DNA from: Paenibacillus thalictri
Lineage (GTDB): Bacteria > Bacillota > Bacilli > Paenibacillales > NBRC-103111
Assembly: GCF_004307995.1 (NCBI RefSeq)
Contig: NZ_SIRE01000016.1
Span: 181,055-245,054 of the forward strand
DNA: 64,000 nt
Reading direction: 5' to 3'
Shown: positions 43,478-51,932 of the stretch, piece after piece
How the letters are laid out: the number at the start of each line of letters is the position of its first letter
Position numbering within the stretch: the first letter of the stretch is position 1
Made by a program: the position numbers and the translations under genes
Notes under the pieces: model-generated
Told to the model about the DNA's origin: nothing
The model's input: the letters and a program-made list of their open reading frames with translations, nothing else
The model's database searches: none

Positions 43478-44935
43478 TTATGATTTAATAAATACGGTTT
43501 TGATCGCGGTAAAAAATTCGATAGCGGCCGTTCCTTGCTCGCGGGAATGGGAGCTGGACTGCTTCATGCCGCCAAACGGAGCTTGCAGCTCAACGCCAGC
43601 GCTTTCCGCATTTACTCGAACGAGCCCCGCTTCCATATCGTTGATAAACGACAGCATATTGCCGATATTTTTCGTAAAAATCGATGCGCTTAAGCCAAAT
43701 TCGGAATCGTTGGCGAGCTGCAGCGCCTCTTCCAGCGTCTCCACTTGGATAAGCGCAAGCACCGGCCCGAATATTTCTTCCTTGGCAATGGTCATCTCCG
43801 GGGTTACCTTTTCAAATACGGCCGGCGTCACGTAAAAGCCGTCTCCCGCTTGCTCCGGAACCGTACCGCCAAAAAGCAGCGTCGCGCCTTCCTCTTGGCC
43901 TTTTTGAATGTAGGAAAGCACGGTTTCGTATTGCGAAGCGCTGGCGCAAGGCCCCATCCAGGTTTGCGGATCCATGCCGTCGCCGATTTTCAGCTCTTGT
44001 ACCCGTTCCACCAGCCGGTTCCTAAACGCCTCGTAAATGCCGCTTTGCACAATGACGCGGCTGGTTGCTGTACATTTCTGCCCTGTGGACTTTAGGCCTC
44101 CGCTCAGCGTCGCTTCCACCGCCTGCTCCAAATCGGCGTCAGCAGCAACGATCACCGGGTTTTTGCCGCCCATCTCAAGCTGATATTTGATACCTCTGGC
44201 CACCGCCGACTGTGCGATCCGCTTGCCAACCTGGTTGGAACCGGTAAACGTGATTCCGTTTAACACAGGATGATCGATCAGCGCTTGTCCCAGTTCGCTG
44301 CCTTTGCCGGTAATCATCTGGATGACTCCCGCCGGAATTTTCGCTTCATCGAAACATTCCATGATTTTGGCCGCTGTGACCGCCGCTTCGCTGGCCGGTT
44401 TAAACAGTACGGCGTTCCCATAAATTAAAGCCGGAGCGATTTTCCAGATCGGGATCGCCACCGGAAAGTTCCACGGCGAGATGACGCCGACTACGCCAAG
44501 CGGCACTCTGGATGTAAACATCAGCGCTTCGCTGTCGGTCGACGGGATGACGTCGCCGATTTTGCGCATCCCTTCCCCGGCATAATACCGCAGAATCGCT
44601 ACACCCCTCGCCGTTTCGCCTTTGGCTTCAGGGAACGTTTTGCCCATCTCTCTTGTCATCGTTTCGGCGACTTCGTCCAGACGCCGCTCCAAAATATCGG
44701 CCACCTTGTACAAATATTCGCCTCTGGCCGGACCCGACAGCTTGCGCCATGCCATCTGCGCAGCTTTGGCGGCTACCGCCGCCCCGTCCAAATCCGCTTT
44801 CTTGGAACGCTGTATGTAACCTACGGCCAGCGATTTGTCGGCCGGGCTGATGCTGGCATCCACTTCCCCTGAAACGGATGCGGTCCATCTTCCGTTGATA
44901 TAGTTCAAAATCGTTTCTCCTGCTTTGAAAGCCAC
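43478..44935 (-). CDS. Aldehyde dehydrogenase, probable 2-oxoglutarate semialdehyde dehydrogenase
   Basis: NAD(P)-dependent ALDH, 485 residues. Catalytic Cys288 (GQKCTAT), general base Glu254 (LEMGGKNP), Asn156 (PWNFP) and the cofactor region FTGSNQVG are all present. Context predicts oxidation of 2,5-dioxopentanoate to 2-oxoglutarate, the last step of galactarate breakdown. First structural gene behind the GntR regulator; its promoter carries a 22-base perfect palindrome. Confidence 0.9.
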   Translation of the reverse strand: MAFKAGETILNYINGRWTASVSGEVDASISPADKSLAVGYIQRSKKADLDGAAVAAKAAQMAWRKLSGPARGEYLYKVADILERRLDEVAETMTREMGKTFPEAKGETARGVAILRYYAGEGMRKIGDVIPSTDSEALMFTSRVPLGVVGVISPWNFPVAIPIWKIAPALIYGNAVLFKPASEAAVTAAKIMECFDEAKIPAGVIQMITGKGSELGQALIDHPVLNGITFTGSNQVGKRIAQSAVARGIKYQLEMGGKNPVIVAADADLEQAVEATLSGGLKSTGQKCTATSRVIVQSGIYEAFRNRLVERVQELKIGDGMDPQTWMGPCASASQYETVLSYIQKGQEEGATLLFGGTVPEQAGDGFYVTPAVFEKVTPEMTIAKEEIFGPVLALIQVETLEEALQLANDSEFGLSASIFTKNIGNMLSFINDMEAGLVRVNAESAGVELQAPFGGMKQSSSHSREQGTAAIEFFTAIKTVFIKS

Positions 44936-44985
44936 ACCGGGTCACATCCTTAATATCTTATTTTAACACCGAATATTTGAAACAT

Positions 44986-45007
44986 AATATCTGATATATC
45001 AGATATT
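44986..45007. promoter_or_regulatory. Perfect 22-base palindrome, probable GntR operator of the galactarate operon
   Basis: AATATCTGATA followed directly by its reverse complement. It overlaps the -10 region of the adjacent promoter and shares the 15-mer TGATATATCAGATAT with the site upstream of the GntR gene. Confidence 0.75.
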
Positions 45008-45031
45008 GCCACAATACACCTATCCCGTCAA
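45003..45031 (-). promoter_or_regulatory. Probable promoter of the galactarate operon
   Basis: TTGACG (45026-45031), 17-base spacer, weak CAATAT (45003-45008). The operator palindrome covers the -10, consistent with repression. Confidence 0.5.
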
Positions 45032-45047
45032 GCATATATTTTTAGCC

Positions 45048-45716
45048 TTATTTGGAGTGGTTTAATTGCGTCACAAACGAAGCCGTTCGGCGGATGTGGC
45101 TGCGCATCGCTTCTTCTGCGCCGTCAGGATCCCGGTTTGCAATCTTTTCATAGATGAGAAAATGCTCGGCATACGCCCGATCAAACTCCTCTTCGCTGGA
45201 TAAAGCCTGCTTTCTTACGGCACGGTCAAACGCGCGGACGGCGGAGATTTGCTGGACGATATAATCGTTCTGGGATATGTCCAAAATCATCTTGTGCAGC
45301 GTTTCGTTCAATTGATATATTAACGCTCCATCGCCGGCTTCCGTAGCCAGCTTTAATTTATCCATATGCTCGGAAAAACGTGAGATGTCCGAATCCGTCA
45401 CTTTGATCGCGGCAAGCCGGGCCGCCACGCCTTCCAGTGCCGACCGCGCCCAGCTGATCTCCTCGATCGAGCTCATGATTTTATTGGACACAAAAGTGCC
45501 GACCCGCGGCTTCGTCACGACAAGACCTTCCTGGTCCAGACGGCGCAGCGCCTCCTTCACCGGCGTCGTGCTGACACCGAAATTGTGTGCGATATCCCTT
45601 TCTTTCAAATGCGCTCCCTGCTCGATTTGACCGGATAAAATCGCTTCTTTTAACGTATCGTAAACCATTTCGCGAATGGATGTGACTTGTGCGCTTATGT
45701 CGACTCGTAGGACCAT
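45048..45716 (-). CDS. GntR-family regulator, FCD subfamily
   Basis: 222 residues. The N-terminal winged helix (IREMVYDTLKEAILSGQIEQGAHLKERDIAHNFGVSTTPVKEALRRL region) and a C-terminal FCD effector domain with helix motifs NETLHKMIL and HFLIYEKI. Probably represses itself and the galactarate genes, with a sugar diacid or keto acid as inducer. Two matching palindromic sites flank the gene. Confidence 0.92.
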   Translation of the reverse strand: MVLRVDISAQVTSIREMVYDTLKEAILSGQIEQGAHLKERDIAHNFGVSTTPVKEALRRLDQEGLVVTKPRVGTFVSNKIMSSIEEISWARSALEGVAARLAAIKVTDSDISRFSEHMDKLKLATEAGDGALIYQLNETLHKMILDISQNDYIVQQISAVRAFDRAVRKQALSSEEEFDRAYAEHFLIYEKIANRDPDGAEEAMRSHIRRTASFVTQLNHSK

Positions 45717-45749
45717 CTGTATGTTTCCCCTTTTTATTTGCTGCGGATA

Positions 45750-45771
45750 TGATATATCAGATATATGATAT
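45750..45771. promoter_or_regulatory. Second GntR operator, upstream of the regulator gene
   Basis: TGATATATCA core (45750-45759), with an overlapping ATATCA, six bases, TGATAT repeat. The shared 15-mer TGATATATCAGATAT matches the site in front of the dehydrogenase gene. It lies 35-55 bases upstream of the GntR start. Confidence 0.65.
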
Positions 45772-45941
45772 CAATGGCGATTTCTTTCTGTCAATCGGTG
45801 GACCGGCAGGTGCGTTTGTCCAGTCTACGATCAACATGCAACCTTTCCTTTTCCCGGGAGTTTTAATACATATAGAAATCTGCGCTGCTGTGCCCAATCG
45901 ATCATGGCGCTAAATCGGCTGTGAAACGGAGGAACCTTTTG

Positions 45942-46151
45942 ATGGAATATGTGCAATCCGGTGTTGTGATGGCGATTTTGGCCGCCGTTGGATGGATGTT
46001 TTTACGAGCACCCCATTCGCCCGCCCAATCTAACTGGAGCGGTAAAATGGTGCGTTGGACCGGATATATGCTGATTGCTTGCACGATCTTGATTGCTGCT
46101 GCGGAAGTGATGCAAATTTTCGTCGAAGAAGCGCACCGTCACGGACACTGA
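45942..46151 (+). CDS. Small membrane protein, 69 residues
   Basis: Two predicted membrane segments (about 7-24 and 42-60) and a His-rich C-terminus (EEAHRHGH). GGAGG lies nine bases before the ATG at 45942. It is a single gene on the plus strand between the galactarate regulator and the convergent end of the large operon. No family recognised. Confidence 0.55.
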   Translation: MEYVQSGVVMAILAAVGWMFLRAPHSPAQSNWSGKMVRWTGYMLIACTILIAAAEVMQIFVEEAHRHGH

Positions 46152-46154
46152 CAA

Positions 46155-46210
46155 TAGCAAAAAGACCGTTCCTCCATCGGCCAAGACGGCATGTATGGAA
46201 ATAACGGTCT
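46155..46210 (-). terminator. Terminator of the large sugar-acid operon
   Basis: AGACCGTT (46210-46203) pairs with AACGGTCT and is followed on the minus strand by TTTTTGC; an inner GCC/GGC stem lengthens it. It closes the 16-gene minus-strand run. Confidence 0.8.
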
Positions 46211-46224
46211 AATTTACGCATCGG

Positions 46225-47241
46225 TTATTTTTGTTTCGCCAGTTCGGCGGCGACGTCAACGATCATATCTTCCTGACCGCCTACTGCTTTGCGGCGTCCT
46301 AGTTCGATGAGAATGCTTCGCGGATCGATGCCAAACCGTTTGCCGGCACGTTCGGCATGCAGCAGGAAGCTGGAATACACACCGGCAAAACCCATCGCCA
46401 GACTGCCTTTATTGATTTCCGGCACGCGGTGCATAATCGGAGCGACGACGTGTTCGGCCAGATCCATCATTTTAAATAGATCGATGCCCAGATCGACGCC
46501 GCGCCGCTGAAGCACGGCAAGCAGCGCTTCGGTCTGCGTATTGCCGGATCCTGCGCCAAGGCAGCGGACGCTGCTGTCAATCCGCGTCGCGCCTTCTTCA
46601 ATCGCGGTCAGCGTATTCGCCACGGCCAGCGAAAGGTTGTTGTGCGCATGGAAACCGATCTCGCACGAGACGGCATTACGCAGTGCGCGTACGCGTTCTC
46701 TGACATCCTCCGGCAGCATGGCGCCCGCCGAATCGGTGACATAGACGGCCTGCGCGCCATAACTTTCCATCAGTTTCGCTTGTTCCACCAGCACCTCCAC
46801 GGGAGCCGAATGAGCCATCATCAGGAAGCCAAGCGCCTCCATGCCAAGCTCGCGGGCCACTTGAATGTGCTGAGCCGACACGTCGGCCTCCGTGACATGT
46901 GTAGCGACCCGCACCAGCTTTGCTCCGAGCGAATGCGCCGTCTTCAATTCCTGCACGGTGCCGATGCCGGGAATAAGCAGCACGGCGATTTTCGAGCGCT
47001 TGCACTCGGCCACAGCGGTTTCGATCAGCTCCATCTCGTCGACGCGCGACCGCCCGTACTGCAGCGTTGAACCTCCCAGCCCGTCGCCGTGGCTGACCTC
47101 AATATAATGCATGCCCGCATCGTCCAGCGCATTGACCACGTCGCGAACCTGCTGCGTTGTAAATTGATGGGCGACGGCATGGCTGCCGTCTCTCAAACAT
47201 ACTTCCGTTATGCGCAGCGGAGCTGAATGACTTGTCGTCAT
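46225..47241 (-). CDS. dmpG: 4-hydroxy-2-oxovalerate aldolase family protein (DmpG/MhpE type)
   Basis: Class II metal-dependent retro-aldolase that splits 4-hydroxy-2-oxo acids into pyruvate and an aldehyde. 338 residues: LRDGSHAVAHQFT with metal-binding Asp and catalytic His, SHGDGLGGST, and GFHAHNNLSLAVAN with the metal-binding His pair; a C-terminal communication domain is present. Its ATG shares one base with the stop of the acylating dehydrogenase gene (TAATG), as expected for a channelling complex. No aromatic meta-cleavage genes occur in the window, so the substrate is probably a 2-keto-3-deoxy sugar acid. Confidence 0.9.
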   Translation of the reverse strand: MTTSHSAPLRITEVCLRDGSHAVAHQFTTQQVRDVVNALDDAGMHYIEVSHGDGLGGSTLQYGRSRVDEMELIETAVAECKRSKIAVLLIPGIGTVQELKTAHSLGAKLVRVATHVTEADVSAQHIQVARELGMEALGFLMMAHSAPVEVLVEQAKLMESYGAQAVYVTDSAGAMLPEDVRERVRALRNAVSCEIGFHAHNNLSLAVANTLTAIEEGATRIDSSVRCLGAGSGNTQTEALLAVLQRRGVDLGIDLFKMMDLAEHVVAPIMHRVPEINKGSLAMGFAGVYSSFLLHAERAGKRFGIDPRSILIELGRRKAVGGQEDMIVDVAAELAKQK

Positions 47242-48134
47242 TATGCGTTCGCCTCCTTCCTATTTGCCAAAGACAACTTATGACGGGCGAATTGTTCTGC
47301 GATCCGGGCGGCGGCAGCCGTCATAATGTCGAGATTGCCCGCGTAAGGCTCGAAATAATCGCCCGCGCCTTCCACCTCAAGCAATATCGTTACTTTCTCT
47401 TCGTCGAACAGCACGTCCTGCTTCAACCGGTAGCCCGGCACATACTGCTGGACCTGCGCAACCATCTCATGCACAGCGCCGGTAATCGCCGCCTGATCCA
47501 TGTTCCGCACTTCGCAGTACACCGTATTGCGCATCATGACCGGAGGATCGGCCGGGTTTAAAATAATCAATGCTTTTCCCCGGTCTGCGCCGCCCACTTC
47601 CTCCAGACCACGCCGCGTCGTCGACGTAAACTCGTCGATGTTAGCACGGGTGCCCGGCCCTGCGCTTTTACTTGATATGGTGGCGACGATTTCCGCATAA
47701 ACGACATCCGCCACCTTATTGACCGCGTGAACGATCGGAATGGTTGCCTGACCGCCGCAGGTGATCATATTTACATTCGGAGCGTCCAAATGGTCGGCGA
47801 AATTCACCGCCGGACTCATAAAAGGCCCGCGGGCTGCCGGAGTCAGGTCAATCGCCGTTTTGCCCAACTCTTTTAAAATTTTGGCATGCCGCACGTGCGC
47901 TTTGGCCGATGTCGCGTCAAATACGATATCTGCGATGTCCGGATGCTCGACAATCGCCTGAATGCCGCTCGCAAACGTTGCATATCCTCTGGAAGCGGCT
48001 CTTTTCAACCCGTCCGATTCCGGATCGATGCCGATGACCGCGGTCAGTTCAATCACGTCGCTGCGCTCCAGCTTGTACATCAAATCCGTTCCGATATTGC
48101 CCGATCCCAGAATCGCTGCTTTGATTTTGTTCAT
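47241..48134 (-). CDS. Acetaldehyde dehydrogenase, acylating (DmpF/MhpF type)
   Basis: Oxidises the aldehyde released by the aldolase to acyl-CoA using NAD and CoA. 297 residues: Rossmann GSGNIGTDLMYKL, acyl-thioester Cys in MITCGGQATIPIVHAV, and SSKSAGPGTRANIDEFT. The ATG at 48134 (MNKIKAAILG) has GGAGGGAGAG upstream; the frame's earlier start adds 32 unrelated residues. It is adjacent to and overlaps the aldolase gene, the standard pairing. Acetaldehyde or glycolaldehyde are the likely substrates. Confidence 0.92.
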   Translation of the reverse strand: MNKIKAAILGSGNIGTDLMYKLERSDVIELTAVIGIDPESDGLKRAASRGYATFASGIQAIVEHPDIADIVFDATSAKAHVRHAKILKELGKTAIDLTPAARGPFMSPAVNFADHLDAPNVNMITCGGQATIPIVHAVNKVADVVYAEIVATISSKSAGPGTRANIDEFTSTTRRGLEEVGGADRGKALIILNPADPPVMMRNTVYCEVRNMDQAAITGAVHEMVAQVQQYVPGYRLKQDVLFDEEKVTILLEVEGAGDYFEPYAGNLDIMTAAAARIAEQFARHKLSLANRKEANA

Positions 48135-48163
48135 ATCTCGTCTCTCTCCCTCCGCACCGATCG

Positions 48164-49345
48164 TTAAAACGTAGGACCGATCCGGTTGATTCCGAAATCG
48201 TATTGCTTCAAAATTTCCGCTTTGGTCCATTTGCCTGTAGCGACGTGCAGCACTTCGTCATAAATACGACGGCCGACGGCCTGTACGGATTCCATTCCTT
48301 CAATGATCGTTCCAGCGTTCATATCCATGTTATCGGCCATATTTTCAAACATCCGCGTGTTGGTCGCAATTTTGATCACCGGAGCGATCGGCGAACCTGT
48401 CGGCGTGCCGCGCCCGCTTGTGAACAAGACAACCTGCGCTCCGCCGGCCACCATGCCGGTCAACTGCTCGATATCCTGGCCTGGCGTATCCATCCAGACA
48501 AGACCTTTTTTGGTCGGATGCTCCGCGTATTCGATCAACTCCTGCAGCGGACGGGATCCCGCTTTCGCTGCCGCTCCCAGCGACTTTTCCTCAAGCGAAC
48601 TTAAGCCCCCCTTGATGTTACCCGGAGTCGGATTGCCGGTGCGGATATCGACACCCATAAAGATCGCCTTCTGCTCCATCGCTGCGATCACTTCGTAGAC
48701 ACGTTTCGCCACTTTGTCATCCACCGCCCGGCCTGCAAGCAGATGCTCGGCCCCGATGATCTCCGACGTTTCCGCCAATATCGCCGTGCCGCCGCCGTCC
48801 ACGACCATATCGCTGACGACGCCGACCGCCGGATTGGCCGACAAGCCGGAGCAGGCATCCGATCCGCCGCATTCGGTTGCGACGATCAGTTCGCTGATGT
48901 CGCATTCTTCCCGGCGCTGCATCGATGCGTCCTGCACCATACGCGCCGCCACTTGAGCGCCTTTGGCGATCGTCATCAGCGTACCGCTGTTGTCCTGGAT
49001 CGACACAAGCTCAACCGGCTTGCCCGTCCGTTTGGCGATTTCATCTGCTACGCTGCGCCCTTGGTGCGTTTCGCAGCCCAAACCAAGCACAACAACCCCG
49101 TACACGTTCGGATTGCAGCCGATGCCGACATACGTGCGAAACGTCTGCTCATAGTCGACGCCGACCTGCGCGCAGCCATGCTGATGAACAAACGATACGG
49201 TGCCCTGCACCAATTCCGTAATGCGCATGGCGGACTGTGTCGCACATACGATCGTAGGCAAAATCAATACGTGGTTGCGTACGCCAACCGTTCCGTTGCT
49301 CCGCCGGTATCCCCAAAACTTCGTATTAAGCTCCAACTCGATCAC
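48164..49345 (-). CDS. UxaA-family hydro-lyase, large subunit
   Basis: 393-residue C-terminal (catalytic) part of the altronate/galactarate dehydratase family as a separate polypeptide, like SuyB. Motifs: GVRNHVLILPTIVCA, QHGCAQVG, GLGCE, ATECGGSDACSGLSANPAVG, FTSGRGTPTGSPIAPVIK. It probably dehydrates a sugar acid to a 2-keto-3-deoxy acid, with conserved Cys binding iron. The GTG at 49345 overlaps the small-subunit gene by 20 bases; a TTG at 49336 is an alternative start. Confidence 0.9.
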   Translation of the reverse strand: MIELELNTKFWGYRRSNGTVGVRNHVLILPTIVCATQSAMRITELVQGTVSFVHQHGCAQVGVDYEQTFRTYVGIGCNPNVYGVVVLGLGCETHQGRSVADEIAKRTGKPVELVSIQDNSGTLMTIAKGAQVAARMVQDASMQRREECDISELIVATECGGSDACSGLSANPAVGVVSDMVVDGGGTAILAETSEIIGAEHLLAGRAVDDKVAKRVYEVIAAMEQKAIFMGVDIRTGNPTPGNIKGGLSSLEEKSLGAAAKAGSRPLQELIEYAEHPTKKGLVWMDTPGQDIEQLTGMVAGGAQVVLFTSGRGTPTGSPIAPVIKIATNTRMFENMADNMDMNAGTIIEGMESVQAVGRRIYDEVLHVATGKWTKAEILKQYDFGINRIGPTF

Positions 49346-49637
49346 CCCTGCCTCTTTTTCCGTCTAAATTATGCACATGCACATGTTCCCCCGGCTGGAT
49401 ACTGCGGTTCGCCATGCCGATCACTTCACCGTATTTAAGAATGTCCTCCGCTTCAAAGATCGGCTTAACGGCAAATTTATGGCCAAATGGGATCGGGTCG
49501 AGCAATGTTACCGTGAGACTTGCCCCCTCAACCTGCAGTTCCACCGGTATGCCTGCCGGAATGTCCACCAAAGCTGTGGCGACATTATCGATTTTTTTCA
49601 TCATGATTGCCCGGTACGCGCTTTCCGATTTCGTCAA
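49326..49637 (-). CDS. UxaA-family hydro-lyase, small subunit (SAF domain)
   Basis: 103-residue SAF domain, the N-terminal half of UxaA-type dehydratases made as its own protein. Motifs: DNVATALVDIPAG, FGHKFAV, GEVIGMAN, GEHVHVHNL. The start is a TTG at 49637 with AGGAGGG six bases upstream. Partner of the overlapping large subunit. Confidence 0.87.
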   Translation of the reverse strand: MTKSESAYRAIMMKKIDNVATALVDIPAGIPVELQVEGASLTVTLLDPIPFGHKFAVKPIFEAEDILKYGEVIGMANRSIQPGEHVHVHNLDGKRGRGDRVGA

Positions 49638-49739
49638 TGTATACCCTCCTAAAAGTTTTTGCGTCGGCAAAAACTGGCATCGAAAGAATTAAGCTTAAGT
49701 TTTTCCGCCGGCATTAGGCGAAATCTCGCTGTCAGCCCA

Positions 49740-50705
49740 TTATCTGGCCCAATACATTTCTCCCGAATCCTCGGTAATCAACACGTCCTGCAAAAAGCGA
49801 ACCGCCTTCGAGAACCCTTCCTGCGTCGACATCAGACCATCTTCGTGTTCGATGCTGATTGCGCCGGAATAACCGGCCGTCCGCAGCGCACTGATCATTT
49901 CCTTCCACAACTCCGCCCCATGGCCGTAACCAACCGTGCGGAACGCCCAGGAACGATTGGCGATGTCGCGGTACGATTTAGTATCGAGCACGCCGTTCAG
50001 TTCGTTGTTATGTTTATAGATCGCCGTATCTTTGGCGTGAAAATGATAGATTTTGCTGCCCAGGCGCAAAATCGACTGCACAGGGTCCATCCCTTGCCAG
50101 AACAGATGGCTCGGATCAAAATTGATGCCGACATGGTCCCCTGCCGCTTCGCAAAGCCGGATCGCGGTCTCGGTGTTGTATACGACAAAACCGGGATGGG
50201 GTTCTACGGCGATTTTGATCCCCTGCTCTCTGGCGAACTTGCCCATCTTCTCCCAATAAGGAATAACCTTCTGCTCCCACTGCCATGTCAATGTTTCGAT
50301 AAAATCGGTCGGCCACGGGCATGTAATCCAAACGGGGCGCTGCGACGTTTCCGATTCTCCCGGACAACCCGAGAAATTGACGACGGTATCCACTCCCAGT
50401 TCCTTCGCGAGCAGAATGGAGTTAATGAAATCCTCGTGGTGCTCCTGAGCGATAGCAGGGTTAGGATGCAGCGGATTACCGTGGCAGCTCAGCGCACTAA
50501 TGGTTAGCCCGTTTTGCGTGACGGCCCGCTTGATGTTCTCGATCTCTTGCGTGTTTCCGAGCACTTCCTTTGGGTTCAAATGATGATTGCCTACGTAGCC
50601 GCCCGTAGCGATTTCTACGGCTTGAATGCCTTGCGAAGCCGCATGGGCCAGCGCATCTTCCAATGAGCGGGTACGGAACAATTTTAAAAATACGCCAAGT
50701 TTCAC
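49740..50705 (-). CDS. Sugar phosphate isomerase/epimerase family TIM-barrel protein
   Basis: 321 residues, xylose-isomerase-like (AP endonuclease 2) fold. Metal ligands fit the pattern EPHPG, NFDPSHLFW, HAKDT and EHED. It probably isomerises, epimerises or dehydrates a ketose or keto acid in this pathway. The GTG at 50705 has GGGAG eight bases upstream; a GTG at 50714 lies inside the ribosome site. Confidence 0.88.
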   Translation of the reverse strand: MKLGVFLKLFRTRSLEDALAHAASQGIQAVEIATGGYVGNHHLNPKEVLGNTQEIENIKRAVTQNGLTISALSCHGNPLHPNPAIAQEHHEDFINSILLAKELGVDTVVNFSGCPGESETSQRPVWITCPWPTDFIETLTWQWEQKVIPYWEKMGKFAREQGIKIAVEPHPGFVVYNTETAIRLCEAAGDHVGINFDPSHLFWQGMDPVQSILRLGSKIYHFHAKDTAIYKHNNELNGVLDTKSYRDIANRSWAFRTVGYGHGAELWKEMISALRTAGYSGAISIEHEDGLMSTQEGFSKAVRFLQDVLITEDSGEMYWAR

Positions 50706-50753
50706 GGTAATCACTCCCGATTTATTAATGTTGACCGGAACTGTGCGCTGCAG

Positions 50754-51932
50754 CTACAGCTCGTTTACCTTCACCCATCGGCGTTCGGATACGGACAACT
50801 CCACCGCCTCCAGCACCTGCTGGCAGTTGACTCCATCGGCAAAGTTCGGCTTCGGTTGCCGGTCCTCGTGAATGGCCTGCATCAATTCCAGCATTTCATG
50901 CACAAACGTATGCTCATAACCGATCGTATGGCCCGGCGGCCACCATGCGTCCATATAAGCGTGAGCCGGATCGGTCGCAAGCACCCGGCGGAATCCCTGT
51001 ACATCGGCTGCGTCGTCGGTAAAATAAACTTCCAGTTCGTTTAAGCGTTCAAAATCAAACCTGATGCTGCCTTTGCTGCCGTTGATTTCAAAAGCGTTTT
51101 TGCAGCGGTGGCCTGCGGCAAAACGGCTGGCCTCGAAGCTGCCCAAAGCCCCTCCGGCAAAACGGGCCAAAAATAAAGTCGCGTCGTCGACGTCCACCTT
51201 GCCTTTCGGAGCGTCCGCGCTGCCTTTGGCGCTTAATCCCGTCATGGACGATGGGACTGGCCGCTCCTTGACGAACGTTTCGCTCATCCCGACCACTTCT
51301 TCCATGCCGCCAACCAAATAATGGGCCAGATCGATCAGATGTGCGCCCAAATCGCCGTGCGAACCCGAACCGGCAACCGCTTTTTGCAATCTCCATACAA
51401 GAGGAAACTCCGGATCAAGAATCCAGTCCTGCAGAAACCAGGCGCGAAAATGATATATAGTGCCCAATCTGCCTTCACTTATAATTTTTTTCGCCAATTG
51501 TACGGCCGGGGCAAAACGGTAGTTGAACCCGACCATATGCTTGATACCGGCTTCCTCGGCCGCTTGAAACATCTCGCGGGAATCGGCCAAGCTTAAAGCA
51601 AGCGGCTTCTCGCAAAAAATATGCTTGCCCGCTTGGGCTGCCGCAATCGCAATTTCCTTATGCACATCACTTGGCGCATTGATGTCGACGAGATCAATCT
51701 CGTCTCCGCGCAGCAGCTCGCGCCAATCCGTCACATACCCTTGCCAGCCGAATTGCTCGGCAGCCTGCTGTACCCCGTTCCGGTCCCTGCCGCAAATCAG
51801 CTTCATGACCGGCGCAGCTGGAGCGTCAGGGAAAAACATGTTCACCCGGCTGTAAGCGTTGCTGTGCGCCTTGCCCATAAATTTATATCCGACCATGCCA
51901 ACGTTGACTTGCTGTTTGCCCGCTTTTACCAT
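50754..51932 (-). CDS. Gfo/Idh/MocA family oxidoreductase (first paralogue from the 3' end)
   Basis: NAD(P)-dependent sugar dehydrogenase family, 392 residues. Rossmann GMVGYKFMGKAHS, EKPLALS, and a C-terminal domain with GSHGDLGAHLIDLAHY. The true start is the ATG at 51932, overlapping the preceding gene by seven bases (ATGGTAA); the open frame continues 303 bases upstream inside that gene without homology. Predicted oxidation of a sugar or inositol hydroxyl. Confidence 0.9.
   Translation of the reverse strand: MVKAGKQQVNVGMVGYKFMGKAHSNAYSRVNMFFPDAPAAPVMKLICGRDRNGVQQAAEQFGWQGYVTDWRELLRGDEIDLVDINAPSDVHKEIAIAAAQAGKHIFCEKPLALSLADSREMFQAAEEAGIKHMVGFNYRFAPAVQLAKKIISEGRLGTIYHFRAWFLQDWILDPEFPLVWRLQKAVAGSGSHGDLGAHLIDLAHYLVGGMEEVVGMSETFVKERPVPSSMTGLSAKGSADAPKGKVDVDDATLFLARFAGGALGSFEASRFAAGHRCKNAFEINGSKGSIRFDFERLNELEVYFTDDAADVQGFRRVLATDPAHAYMDAWWPPGHTIGYEHTFVHEMLELMQAIHEDRQPKPNFADGVNCQQVLEAVELSVSERRWVKVNEL

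Noticed and set aside
46225..48134. Aromatic meta-cleavage pathway
   Set aside because: DmpF/DmpG homologues are present, but no ring-cleavage dioxygenase, hydrolase or 4-oxalocrotonate genes occur in the window.
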